Below, piece after piece: positions 9,790 through 23,500 of a stretch of 64,000 nucleotides of DNA (its first letter is position 1; every line of letters begins with the position of its first letter). Location of the stretch: NCBI GenBank assembly GCA_037693485.1, contig CM075351.1, positions 129,638,501 through 129,702,500 of the forward strand. The letters are read 5' to 3'. The notes beneath the pieces were generated by a model. The model did not search any database, was not told where the DNA came from, and saw nothing but the letters and a program-made list of their open reading frames with translations. The stretch is from Kitagawia praeruptora. Lineage: Eukaryota > Streptophyta > Magnoliopsida > Apiales > Apiaceae. A program made the translations under genes and the position numbers.

Positions 9790-12700
9790 ATTTCTTAAAA
9801 TATCTTATTTAATTTAAATTGACAATACCAAAAATTTAACAAATTTGATTGATTTCTTAAAAAGATATTGTATGCAATTATATAAATAATCAATTCTTAG
9901 CAAGATATTATATACAATTATATAAGTATTTAATAAAATAATGATATGCTAAAATTTATATAAAAAAGTAGCATACAATTCTATTTTAACAATGTTGAAA
10001 ATTTATTTAATCCATCAAAATCTGCAATAAAAATAATAAATTTTTTTACAAATATTGTTCTCTAATTGAAAACAATAATAAATTGTCTTCATTATTCAAA
10101 TGCGGAAATGATAATTCCTTCACCCCCAATGACTCCAAAACATTAAATGGCTCCAAAACATTAAACCTCATATAATATCAAGAACATGTTATATTAACTA
10201 TGAGACCTCATAGTTAATATAATGTGTAAATGTTTGAAAACAATGAGATCACATTTCAAGCAATTTTTAATTTTTTTTGTTAAATTTTTTTATGAATGGA
10301 TAGAGGGTAGAATTATAAGACTTTTGTGTGAAGATGCCCCTAGCGGGGCCCTTTAAAATAGTTTGAAATGTAGCGAATATGTGTGTTCTCACTGTTCTCA
10401 TTTTAATTTTTTTTTGTTAATTTTTTTATGAATGGATAGAGGGTAGAATTATATGACTTTTTTTTTGTGAAGATGCCCCTAGCGGGGCCCTTTAAAATAG
10501 CTTGAAATGTAGTGAATATGTGTGTTCTCACTGTTCTCATTCTCACCTGAGCGTGACCATTAAACTGTATTAGTAAATTCATGTATCAAAAAATAGTGTA
10601 TATATATTATTAATATAGATTCTTTTATTAAAAATAAGTAAATTATACAATTAAATAAGCAAGCCAAAATATCAGATAAATATTCTAGTAGATTTATTGT
10701 TTATGTTCAAATTAAGGTCTTTTACCATGGCTGACTTCATTATATTAAAAGTATGTTCTTATTGAAATGAATATAATAATTTGAATTTTAATATATTTTT
10801 AAACTACTTATTTTGATGGGTTGTTAATTTTTTTGTGATCAACTTAGAGGGGTAACCAAAAATAAAATTAACTGGAATACATTAACCCATTACCCACGTT
10901 ATGATAAACAATACCTATAAAATGGAAGTTGCTTATGTGGTTCAGGCTTGTTAATTACTTCAATACTTAATTAGCTTGATCATCATGTGGACCATCTTTC
11001 TTTTTATCACTTATGTTGCTGCTATGTAGTCTATCTGTAACTAACATCTTTCTTTTTATCACTTATGTTGTTGCTATGTAGTCTATCTGCAACTAAACAT
11101 CTCTCTCTGCTTGTAATCTATATTTATAAATGCAAACTTCTTCTTGTGTTGTATTTTGTTTTCAATATTTAAAATTATGTAGGTGGAGGAGAAGAGAAAG
11201 GCTGGAGGTACAATCGTAGTACTACAACATTACTGAAAATAAGTACAATATCATATTAGAATTTTTTCTTCCAATCTAAATTGGGTTGCTCCAAATGCTG
11301 TGTAATGACAAAAAGGGGCATTAAATAAATAAAGAAGATTAAAAAAAATGAAGGATAATACTGTTTACCAAAAACACAGGTCTCCGCAAGAAGCTCACTT
11401 ATTCACTTTTATCTTCAAATAATGTATGATTACAAATTATAATAATCACATTTTCCATTACCTATTCTCTCTCAAAAAGCCAACTAAACTGAAAAAGGGA
11501 AAAGTTAGTGCTTTTATATTTTAATATGGAGCTCAAGTGAAAGTGCTAAATATGAGATCATATATGAAGTGAAATTGAACGCGAGTAAAGAAGATATTTA
11601 GAGCATAAATAAGAGCAATGTTACCTGACCCAGAGGGTGAGGCTTGTGATATGGGTCTGAGCTTCTAAGTATGCTATTCCATAGTCCCTTCGGAGACATC
11701 CGATAAAAAGTATGTTATTCCATAAGACCTTCTGGTACGTAGCATGTCTACCCCATGAACATTAAGTTGAACAAATCCATAAAGAACATAAACTTGCTTG
11801 AAAACAAAATAATGTCTATAAGTATCAAACTGAGTCCCAAGATTATTTACAAATAACATGGTCCGTACTGTGTCAGTGTTATTAACTGGTAATCTTTCCA
11901 ACTACCTTTGTTATTACGACATGTAAAATAAAAAATTGAAAGGCCAAGCAAATATTTTAAAGGTACCTTTCTGGTGTCCTGTATATTATTATAACATCGG
12001 GTAATTCATTAAAACTTTAATTCTTAAATTCCAAACCAAAATCAAAACCAAACAAATATTATCCTGTCTAATTTTTAATAGTGTGAAATCAATAAAAACT
12101 TAACTCTTATGGCCAAACTGAAAACTGGAACCAAACATATATGACCCGTACGGAGGTCTAGTACACATACCTTAACCTACTTCAGGGGTTGAGATGTTAA
12201 TTTGGTGAAAAACCCAGCTTTCAAATCTGAAAAGTGCAAACATGCATCAAAATCCAGCAGTGTGAAGATTTGAGCGGCTTGGACTTGAAGGTGAAAAATG
12301 ACAGAGATAGATTTGAGTAATGACAAAACGGAGAATCAAAGAAATAAAGACAGATAAAAAAATAAAGGATAATACTATAGTAGAGGTTTAGATTTGGGTC
12401 GATCCAATTGGGTTACTCCAAATGTTGTGTAATGACAAAAAATAGTATATGTTTAGATTTGGGTCGATCAAATCTAATTTGGGTCGCTCCAAATGCTGTG
12501 TAATGGTAAAAAGGGGCATCAAAGAAATAAAGAAGATTAAGAAAATGAAGGATAATAGTATCGTTGACAGAATTCGAACCTTGAAATTTTAGTAAATAAA
12601 TTTAATCATGTAACATATTTAATCATTAGATCTAACAGTTCTAATTTTAAATAAAATTCTAACGGATATTATTCGTTGCATACGAATTTTTATTATATTT

Positions 12701-13298
12701 TGTTAGTGGTTAGAAGATATGATGTCATATTTTTGGGTATGCAATTAGTAAATAAATTTAATCATGTAATATATTTAATCATTGAATCTAACAATTCTAA
12801 TTTTTAACTAAAAATCTAACGGATATTATCCGTTGTATACGAATTTTTGTTATATTTTGTTAGTGGTTAGAAGATATGAAGTCATATTTTTAGGTATGTA
12901 TTAATTATTGCAATATTATGTTTTAAATTAAAAGTCAACGTGTTTTAATTAATAGGAAAAAAATTATTGATTGGAAGATATGATATTTTAGGTATTTACA
13001 AAATGTAATATCATCAATTATAAGTAAACATCTTTTAATTGAAAAAGACAATCAACTAATTATCATTAATTATAATATTAATAAAAAAAAATGAAGGATA
13101 ACAAATGCTGATTAGAGAGAAAAAAATTATTGATTGGAAGATACGATATTTTAGGTATTTATAAAAGGCAATATCATATCAATTATAAGTAAACATCTTT
13201 TAATTGAAAAAGGCAATCGGCTAATTATCATTAATTATATTATTAATAAAAAAAATGAAGGATAATAGTAGAGGTTTAGATCCCCTCGGATCTTCTTT
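9790..13298 (-). repeat. Composite repeat unit U, copy 3 (3' hairpin lost)
   Basis: Minus-oriented copy beginning within the AT 3' region (matches 47400 onward), so the terminal GTAC hairpin and CTAG are absent. It carries both GGGCCCCGCTAGGGGC cassettes (near 10340 and 10480), the UTR-like segment, the 75-codon frame (11674-11901), the exon-like block near 12171-12338 and ~277-bp repeats. It ends near GATCCCCTCGGATCTT at 13281-13296, where it meets a plus-oriented copy head to head. Confidence 0.65.
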
Positions 13299-16200
13299 AT
13301 ATATCAATATATTCTTAATGTCTGCTAGTATTGCATTTTAAAAATTACTGCTTTTACCCTTCATTTTTTTAATCTTCTTTATTTATTTGATGCCCTTTTT
13401 TGTCATTACACAGGAAAATTACAGCTTTTATCCTTTATGATTTTAATCTTCTTTATTTCTTTGATGTCTCTTTTTGTCATTACACAATATTTGGAGCAAC
13501 CCAATTTAGATTGGATCGATCCAAATCTCCTTTATTAATCAATTTCCTTTTTCAGGTTAAACATATTACCTTTTTTATTTTTCAATAACTAAATAATTTA
13601 CTTCTTAGGTAAAATACAATATCTTTTACATTTTATCTAACTAAAATTTCCCTATTTTTAAAAACTACGATCAATTTTGTATAATAAAATAACATAATTA
13701 TATTATAAATAGTATTAAATAATTAATTACCTTTTTGAGCCAAAATACGTTACCTTTTCTCTTTTCTCTAACTAAAATCTCTATTTTTCCAATTGTATCA
13801 TGGACGGTTACCTTTTTCAAACACGTTATCTTTTTTCCCTTCTCTTACGAAAATCTCTCTTTTTCCAATTATATCACGGACGATTCTATTTAATAAAAAT
13901 AAAATAATAATATTATAGTACTAATAATTAACTGATTACCTTTTCAACTAAAACGTATCATCTTTTATATTTTTTCTAATTAAATTTCTTTTTTTTTTCT
14001 AGAAATTTCAGGGGCAACATTAATTTCTCATTATCTAAAAACTATGAGCAATTTTATTTAGTAAAATAACATAATTAATTTATAATTACTATAAAATAAT
14101 CAATTACCTTTTTCACATAAATTATGTCATCTTTTTAATTTTCACGTTACCTTTCTATTTTTTAAAACTAAAATCTATCTTTTTCTGATTTTATCACGGG
14201 CAGTTCTGTTTAATACAATAAACTAATAATATTATAATATTCATAATTAACCGATTGCATTTTTTATCTAAAACGTATCAATTTCTATTTAATGAAATAA
14301 AATAATAATTATATAAAAACTAATAATTAGCCGATTACCCTTTTCAAGTAAAACCTATAATTTTTTCTATATTTTCTAACTAAAATCCCTCATTTTCTAG
14401 AAATATCACGGATAACATTTATATAATTATTATCAAATATCATATAAAAATTTAAGCCCCCCAACTTTATATTTTAAAAAAATTAACTTAAATTAATGAA
14501 AAATTCATATAATATTAAAAAAAAAATCGTGCATCACACGGGTTTTAAGCTTGTATAATAAAAATTCGTATACAACGAATAATATCCGTTAAATTTTTAG
14601 TTAAAAATTAGAACTGCTATATACTTATATAAAGGAGAAACGAGGGGAGGTAAAGTGGCGCCGATCAAATAGCTCGGTTCTATTTTGTTAAATTTCTCAA
14701 ATTTTTGAATTAATAATTCAAATGATTTTAAAAATCTCAATTCCATTTTAAAACTTTACTAATAGAGAAAACTAAATATATAGTTTCATTATTTTTTACC
14801 TATAAAATCTTTACTAATGAAGTAAAGTAAATATCTAAATTGCATTTTAAATTTTTACTAATCGAGGAAACTAAATATACAATTTCAATATCCTTACCTT
14901 TAAAATTGCATTTTAGAACATTGAAAGTTTGGTCGGTCGGTTAGTTGGTTGGTCGGTCGGTCGATACCTATTGTTTTTACTTAATTACCCTTACTTAATT
15001 ATAAATAAAATTTCTCCTAATAACTAATCGATTTATGTTTTCAAGTAAAACATATTAAAATAATCAATTTCCTTCTAAAATATGTTACATTTTCTATTTT
15101 CTTTAGCTAAAATCTCTTTTTTCCAATTAAATGACGCCCTTACTTAGTTATAAATAAACAATTTCCCAATAACTAATCAATTTTCTTTTTCAAGTAAAAC
15201 ATATTAAAATAATCAATTTTTTTTTAAAAAAAATGTTACCATTTCTATTTCCTTTAGCTAAAATCTATAGTTTTCCAATTATATGGCGCCGGTCGGTTGG
15301 TTGGTTGGTTGGTCGGTACCTATTGTTTTTACTTAATTACCCTTACTTAAATTAAAATAAAATTTCTTCTAATAATTAATCAATTTCTGTTTTCAAGTAA
15401 AACATATTAAAATAATCAATTTCTCTAAATTGCATTTTAAATTTTTACTAATCGAGAAAACTAAATATACAACTCAATTGCATTTTAAATTTTATTAATG
15501 GTGGAAATTAAATATCACTAACAAAATATAATAAAAATTCGTATACAATGAATAATATCCGTTAGATTTTTAGTTAAAAATTAGAACTATTATATAAATA
15601 TATAAAGGAGATCCGAGGGGATCTAAACCTCTAATATTATCCTTCATTTTTTTATTAATAATATAATTAATGATAATTAGCCGATTGCCTTTTTCAATTA
15701 AAAGATGTTTACTTATAATTGATATGATATTACCTTTTATAAATATCTAAAATATCATATCTTCCAATCAATAATTTTTTTCTCTCTAATCAGCATTTGG
15801 AGCGATCCAATTGGATCAGCCCAATCTAAACCTCTACTATTATCCTTCATTTTTTATTAATAATATAATTAATGATAATTAGCTGATTGTCTTTTTCAAT
15901 TAAAAGATGTTTACTTATAATTGATGATATTACATTTTATAAATACCTAAAATATCATATTTTCCAATCAATAATTTTTTTTCTATTAATTAAAACACGT
16001 TGACTTTTAATTTAAAATATAATATTGCAATAATTAATACATACCCAAAAATATAACTTCATATCTTCTGACCACTAACAAAATATAACAAAAATTCGTA
16101 TACAACGGATAATATTCGTTAGATTTTTAGTTAAAAATTAGAACTATTAGATTCAATGATTAAATATATTACATGATTAAATTTATTTACTAATTGCATA

Positions 16201-19200
16201 CCCAAAAATATGACATCATATCTTCTAACCACTAACAAAATATAATAAAAATTCGTATACAACGAATAATATCCGTTAGAATTTTATTTAAAATTAGAAC
16301 TGTTAGATCTAATGATTAAATATGTTACATGATTAAATTTATTTACTAAAATTTCAAGGTTCGAATTCTGTCAACGATACTATTATCCTTCATTTTCTTA
16401 ATCTTCTTTATTTCTTTGATGCCCCTTTTTACCATTACACAGCATTTGGAGCGACCCAAATCTAAACATATACTATTTTTTGTCATTACACAACATTTGG
16501 AGTAACCCAATTGGATCGACCCAAATCTAAACCTCTACTATAGTATTATCCTTTATTTTTTTATCTTTCTTTATTTATTTGATTCTCCGTTTTGTCATTA
16601 CTCAAATCTATCTCTGTCATTTTTCACCTTCAAGTCCAAGCCGCTCAAATCTTCACACTGCTGGATTTTGATGCATGTTTGCACTTTTCAGATTTGAAAG
16701 CTGGGTTTTTCACCAAATTAACATCTCAACCCCTTGAAGTAGGGTTAAGGTATGTGTACTAGACCTCCGTATGGGTCATATATGTTTGGTTCCAGTTTTC
16801 AGTTTGGCCATAAGAGTTAAGTTTTTATTGATTTCACAATATTAAAAATTAGACAGGATAATATTTGTTTGGTTTTGATTTTGGTTTGGAATTTAAGAAT
16901 TAAAGTTTTAATGAATTACCCGATGTTATAATAATATACAGGACACCAGAAAGGTACCTTTAAAATATTTGTTTGGCCTTTCAATTTTTTATTTTTCATG
17001 TCATAATAACAAAGGTAGTTGGAAAGATTACCAGTTAATAACATTGACACAGTACGGACCATGTTATTTGTAAATAATCTTGGGACTCAGTTTGATACTT
17101 ATAGACATTATTTTGTTTTCAAGCAAGTTTATGTTCTTTATGGATTTGTTCAACTTAATGTTCATGGGGTAGACATGCTACGTACCAGAAGGTCTTATGG
17201 AATAACATACTTTTTATCGGATGTCTCCGAAGGGAATATGGAATAGCATACTTAGAAGCTCAGACCCACGTCACAAGCCTCACCCTCTGGGTCAGGTAAC
17301 ATTGCTCTTATTTATGCTCTAAATATCTTCTTTACTCGCGTTCAATTTCACTTCATATATGATCTCATATGTAGCACTTTCACTTGAGCTCCATATTAAA
17401 ATATAAAAGCACTAACTTTTCCCTTTTTCAGTTTAGTTGGCTTTTTGAGAGAGAATAGGTAATGGAAAATGTGATTGTTATAATTCGTAATCATACACTA
17501 TTTGAAGATAAAAGTGAATAAGTGAGCTTCTTGCGGAGACCTGTGTTTTTGGTAAACAGTATTATCCTTCATTTTTTTTAATCTTCTTTATTTATTTAAT
17601 GCCCCTTTTTGTCATTACACAACATTTGGAGCAACCCAATTTAGATTGGAACAAAAAATTCTAATATGATATTGTACTTATTTTCAGTAATGTTGTAGTA
17701 CTACGATTGTACCTCCAGCCTTTCTCTTCTCCTCCAGCTACATAATTTTAAATATTGAAAACAAAATACAATACAAGAAGAAGTTTGCATTTATAAATAT
17801 AGATTACAAGCAGAGAGAGATGTTTAGTTACAGATAGACTACATAGCAACAACATAAGTGATAAAAAGAAAGATGTTAGTTATAGATAGACTACATAGCA
17901 GCAACATAAGTGATAAAAAGAAAGATGGTCCACATGATGATCAAGCTAATGAAGTATTGAAGTAATTAACAAGCCTGAACCACATAAGCAACTTCCATTT
18001 TATAGGTATTGTTTATCATAACGTGGGTAATGGGTTTATGTATTCCAATTAATTTTATTTTTGGTTACCCCTCTAAGTTGATCACAAAAAAATTAACAAC
18101 CCATCAAAATAAGTAGTTTAAAAATATATTCAAATTCAAATTATTATATTCATTTCAATAAGAACATATTTTTAATATAATAAAGTCACCCATGGTGAAA
18201 GACCTTAATTTGAACATAAACAATAAATCTACTAGAATATTTATCTGATATTTTGGCTTGCTTATTTAATTGTATAATTGACTTATTTTTAATAAAAGAA
18301 TCTATATTAATAATATATATACACTGTTTTTTCATACATGAATTTACTAATACAGTTTAATGGTCACGCTCTGGTGAGAATGAGAACAGTGAGAACACAC
18401 ATATTCACTACATTTCAAGCTATTTTAAAGGGCCCCGCTAGGGGCATCTTCACCAAAAAAAGTCATATAATTCTACCCTCTATCCATTCATAAAAAAATT
18501 AACAAAAAAAATTTAAAATGAGAACAGTGAGAACACACATATTCGCTACATTTCAAACTATTTTAAAGGGCCCCGCTAGGGGCATCTTCACACAAAAATC
18601 TTATAATTTTACCCTCTATCCATTCATAAAAAAATTTAACAAAAAAAATTAAAAATTGCTTGAAATGTGATCTCATTGTTCTCCAACATTTACACATTAT
18701 ATTAACTATGAGGTCTCATAGTTAATATAACATGTTCTTGATATTATATGAGGTTTAATGTTTTGGAGTCATTTAATGTTTTGGAGTCATTGGGGGTGAA
18801 GGAATTATTATTTCCGCATTTGAATAATGAAGACAATTTATTATTGTTTTCAATTAGAGAACAATATTTGTAAAAATATTTATTATTTTTATTGCAGATT
18901 TTGATGGATTAAATAAATTTTCAACATTGTTAAAATAGAATTGTATGCTACTTTTTTTATATAAATTTTAGCATATCATTATTTTATTAAATACTTATAT
19001 AATTGTATATAATATCTTGCTAATAATTGATTATTTATATAATTGCATACAATATCTTTTTACGAAATCAATCAAATTTGTTAAATTTTTGGTATTGTCA
19101 ATTTAAATTAAATAAATGTCTTAAAAAATCAATCAAATTTGTTAAATTTTTGGTATTATCATTTTAAATTAAATAAGAAGCCGTGTACGAAGTACGGGCA

Positions 19201-19208
19201 AAATGCTA
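13299..19208 (+). repeat. Composite repeat unit U, copy 4 (near full length, +)
   Basis: The most complete plus-oriented copy, about 5.9 kb. Order: ~140-bp tandem repeats (to about 14420), GCACGG hairpin (about 14530), GGTC/GGTT tract (14930-14975 and 15290), ~277-bp repeats, ~110-bp repeats, exon-like block (16583-16749), 75-codon frame (17019-17246), UTR-like segment, two GGGCCCC cassettes (about 18430 and 18570), and the Helitron-type end with CTAG at 19205-19208. The next bases are CATTTT, making the 16-bp palindrome AAAATGCTAGCATTTT. I could not find a TC-type 5' terminus at the left edge, so whether the whole unit moved as one Helitron is unresolved. Confidence 0.65.
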
Positions 19209-19497
19209 GCATTTTAATCTAGAGCCAAAAACCCGTACCTCATTAAAAATCTCCAGCTAAAATTTTAATAAAGATAATACCAAAAATAAATTTAATATTA
19301 ATTTTAATATTAATATTAAATTTAAATATTAATATTAAAATTAATATTAAATATATTATATTATGAAGTTTTTAATAGAAGTCGTGTATGAAAGTACTAA
19401 ATTAAATAAACACTGATATACTCATTGAAATATTTTGAGTATAAGTGGGAGATTGTTAGTGTATACTGAAAATATTTATTTTAAGTATATACATTTA
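19209..19497. repeat. AT-rich palindromic spacer with Copia LTR trace
   Basis: Contains an inverted repeat spanning 19291-19351 with arms of about 27 bp made of ATTAATATT-type sequence. Beyond it, around 19437-19470, is AAGTGGGAGATTGTTAGTG. A purine tract AAGTGGGAGA followed by TGTTAG is the usual polypurine tract plus LTR start of Ty1/Copia elements, so this may be a short relic. No coding sequence accompanies it. Confidence 0.4.
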
Positions 19498-20536
19498 TCA
19501 GCGATACTATTATCCTTCATTTTCTTAATCTTCTTTATTTCTTTGATTTCCCTTTTTGCAATTACACAGCATTTGGAGCGACCCAATTTAGATTGGATCG
19601 ACCCAAATCTAAACATATACTATTTTTTGTCATTACACAATATTTGGAGTAACCCAATTGGATTGACCCAAATCTAAATCTCTACTATTATCCTTTATTT
19701 TTTTATCTTTCTTTATTTCTTTGATGCACCTTTTTGTCATTACCCAAATCTATCTATGTCATTTTTCACCTTCAAGTCCAAGCCGCTCAAATCTTCACAC
19801 TGCTAGATTTTGACGCATGTTTGCACTTTTCAGATTGAAAGCTGGGTTTTTCACCAAATTAACATCTCAACCCCCTGAAGTAGGGACGGGTCATATATGT
19901 TTGGTTCCGGTTTTTAATTTGGCCTTAAAAGTTAAGTTTTTATTGAATTCACAATATTAAAAATTAGACAGGATAATATTTGTTTGGTTTTGATTTTGAT
20001 TTGGCATTTAAGAATTAAAGTTTTAATGAATTACCCGATGTTATAATAATATACAGGACACCAGAAAGGTACCTTTAAAATATTTGATTGGCCTTTCAAT
20101 TTTCGAATTTACATGTCATAATAACAAAGGTAGTTGGAAAGATTACCAGTTAATAACATTGGCACAGTACCGATATAAGAGGTAGCAAGGATGAAGGGCA
20201 TACTAGAAATCGATCAAATAATTTATTTAAATGGCGGGATCCCACATGTCATGTGACATTTTAATTGGTTATGTATTTTAATTAAATGTAATGAACCACT
20301 TTATATTTAAATTTAAATAAAAATATGTGGACAATCAGTTACAACCAATCATGATGTCACGTTACTTGCACCATGTTATTTGCAAATAATCTTGGGACTC
20401 AATTTGATACATCTAGCATTATAGACATTATTTTGTTTTCAATCAAGTTTATGTTCTTTATGGATTTGTTCAACTTAAGGTTCATGGGGTAGACATGCTA
20501 CGTACCAGAAGGTCTTATGGAATAGCATACTTTTTT
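19498..20536 (+). repeat. Unit U copy 5, left part (split by retrotransposon)
   Basis: Starts in the ~110-bp repeats, passes through an exon-like block with a 1-base deletion and the start of the 75-codon frame, and is interrupted at 20171-20370 by about 200 bp replacing the bases GGA. That insert has an internal inverted repeat (GTGACATTTTAATTGGTT near 20260 versus AACCAATCATGATGTCAC near 20343), so it may be a foldback MITE. The copy is then cut at the T-run 20531-20536 by the LTR element and resumes at 34579. Confidence 0.6.
20532..20536. repeat. Target-site duplication TTTTT (left)
   Basis: Other U copies read CATACTTTTTATCGG with five T. Here five T (plus one extra T) precede the LTR and five T (34579-34583) follow it before ATCGG, which is a 5-bp duplication as expected for LTR-element integrase. 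Homopolymer context makes the exact edge ambiguous by one base. Confidence 0.75.
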
Positions 20537-23500
20537 TGTAACGCCCCCAAATCCACCCTGTCCGGGGACCCGGGTCGTCACATTGTCTCAATATCCTGTA
20601 GCACACGTTAGCGCGATAATAAAATGAAATATTTAATACATCGGAGCATAAAAGTCCCACTCCGCAGATCCAAGATCGGTCTCACAAAATATTACAATAC
20701 GTCTTAGTACATCTTAGGATAATATCTTACATAAGTTTACAAAGTAGAAAATAAAGGTTCCAGCTGGATATTCTAATTCTTGTCAGCATAGTCTGGAGCT
20801 TTTTCCCTTTTCTCTGGATTCCTAGCTGAACGTCTCGCATCTTTCCATCTTGATAGCTGAACAAAATGTTTTAAAGCAAGAATGAGCAACTATAGTGCTC
20901 AGCAAGTTCTTTCATTGCTCGGGGTATAAATATAATAATATTTACCGAAAGAAATACTCAAAATTTTAATATCGGATATACAATCTGAATTGGCTCAAAC
21001 TCATCTCGAAAATAGCATACTCGAAAGATTCAATACTCATCTCGAAACAGAATACTTGAAAGACTCAATATTTATCTCGAAACAGAATACTCAAAAGACT
21101 CAATATTCATCTCGAAAATAGAATACTCGAAAGACTAAAAATTCATCTCGAAACAGAATACTCGAAAGACTCATTTGATATAACTCTGAAAACTCATTAT
21201 TTAAGAATGAACTGGTCTTCCACCTCACGATATCTCGGTGGGGCGATCAACTATCCGACCGAGAATACCGCCTCCAATGACACCGCACTTCACCCGATCA
21301 CGGCTACAATACGATATCAACAATATAATATATGTATGAATGCTAGCATCATAATGGGTTATTAATTTAATCCTGGCAACGAATGCCAAAATATTCTCGT
21401 GTCCGTATTATGGTACACAAGTCTCTCTTTCTCTATAATGGGCCTCTTTCCCAAAATTGAGCAGGCAACAAATGCCAAAATATTCTCGTGTCCGTATTAT
21501 GGTACACAAGTATCTCTTTCTCTATAATGGGCCTCTTTCCCAAAATTGACCAGTAGAATACAGAATTCCCGAATATTTAATGAACAGATGACTTGATAAA
21601 AATTCTTCCAGGAAATATTTGTTAATCTGGCGGACTGCCAGTCTGACTCAATTGTGCCATCAATCCGAACAATGGACTGATGTAAACTCTCAATAATAAT
21701 AACTTATTGGTTGACACGAACAAAATGCCAAACCTTGACAATAAAGGCAACTATCTCGAAATAATGAGAATAGTCTTAGAATGAAACAAAATGAGTCGTA
21801 CTGAACAAGTAGTACAACTCGAATAATTTTAATACTCAAAATCGAAGAACGATAAATAGAATATTTTTCACTTGACAAATGAGTAAAACTCTAACGATTT
21901 TAAATACTATAACTCATATTGGTTGATTCGAACGATGAACCAACTAAAAGATAATCAATGAATATTATCGAATTTGAACAATAAATCCGACTGAGAAGAA
22001 TGAATTTAACTATCTCGAACGAATGAGAATAGTTTAACTGAATCAAAATAAATAGTCGCCTCGAATTAATGAGATCGACCCGATATCAATTGAAAGTCTT
22101 CAACGCTTATAGGGAATATAATTCGCAAGTAAAGTACTCTTAACAGTAAAATCATATTGCAACGAGAAAATAATGTTCGAAAGAATCATTGTAGTATAAG
22201 AAGCAGCAAAATAAATCTCATAATTTGATAGCTCAAAAATAAATACGAATGAATTAACCAGGCTAGAAATATGAAATTTCAAGATTTAGGGTAGGATTGA
22301 ACTTGCCTCGATCTCGAAGTGCAAATGAATGCAGATAAAAATTATACTCTACCCGTGAACTTGGCGTCGATCTACGGCTCAAGAATTATTCTCTAAAAAT
22401 GGCAACCAGAAATACGTGAGCGATTCGTCAAAATAATATATTCCTGATCCACTAATATAATATTTAAAGATAAAGAATATTAATAATAATATAATATCTC
22501 TTGAAAATCTCTACCATAAATGACGGAAAATAATTCCCGGATAAATAAATCTCTCTTCGAACTCCAGAATCAAATCTAGAAATTATATACTATTTTTAAT
22601 ATCCGTAAATCCCACTTTATTTAATTGTAATAAAATTCTCATTTAAAAGGATCTAATGAATTCTCTAAAATCTCTAAAATTCACTAATTTAATAATATTA
22701 ATCTTTATTTATTCTTAAAACAAAATAATTCAACAATCAATTTTTATTCAGTTTAAATCTATAATTATTATTAATCTCACTAACTAATTTCTCTCCCATT
22801 TTTAATCTCGTAAATAAAATAATAATAATCCGAACTTAGCATCTAAATAATCTGATCCGATACGATTAACTAAATAATCCGGAAACACAATTATAAACCT
22901 TCTAAAATAATACGGCTTTTTAATCCTATTTATTCACAATTATTCTCTCTTTTATCAATAAATAAATCAATAAATCTCTAAATTATGTCCACAAATCACT
23001 AAATAATTCTATTTAATAATTAAATCAATTTTTTACCACTTTTGTCACTTTATTAATAACCAATTAATATACCGAATAATTAAATCCCCTATTATTTTAT
23101 TATTATTGCATTTAACAGAAAAAAATTTGATGTGGACCCCACTTACCCCACTGTAGTTCCATCCCTTCTCCCCTGCATCTCTCTTGACAATCTCTCTCCC
23201 TCTAATCTCTCTCTCTCTCGCTGTCTCTCACTATCTCTCCGATCTCTCTAGCACTCTCTCTGCCTCTCTCGACTCTCTCTCATTCTCTCCGTTTCTCGCT
23301 CACTCTCTCTGACCCTCTCCCAATCTCTCCCTCTCTCTCTCGTCTTCTCTATCTCTCGTTTCAATCCCCACTCCGACAACAAACACCACCACCGAAACAG
23401 TAGTGGTCGACTCCTCCCCCTTCCCCGAATCAATCTCTCTGCACACCCTCATCTCACTCGACTCTACACCCACAACAATCACAACCTCCCTTCTGCGACC

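Noticed and set aside
13299..19208. Unit U as one complete Helitron with defined 5' end
   Set aside because: The 3' end is convincing, but no TC-type 5' terminus was found at the left edges of the long copies. The clear 5' termini (8650, 40432) lie inside the composite.
21690..22282. Minus ORFs of 60-62 codons (repeated at 31751-32343)
   Set aside because: Chance frames in the LTRs; no domain, and LTRs of this clade are non-coding.
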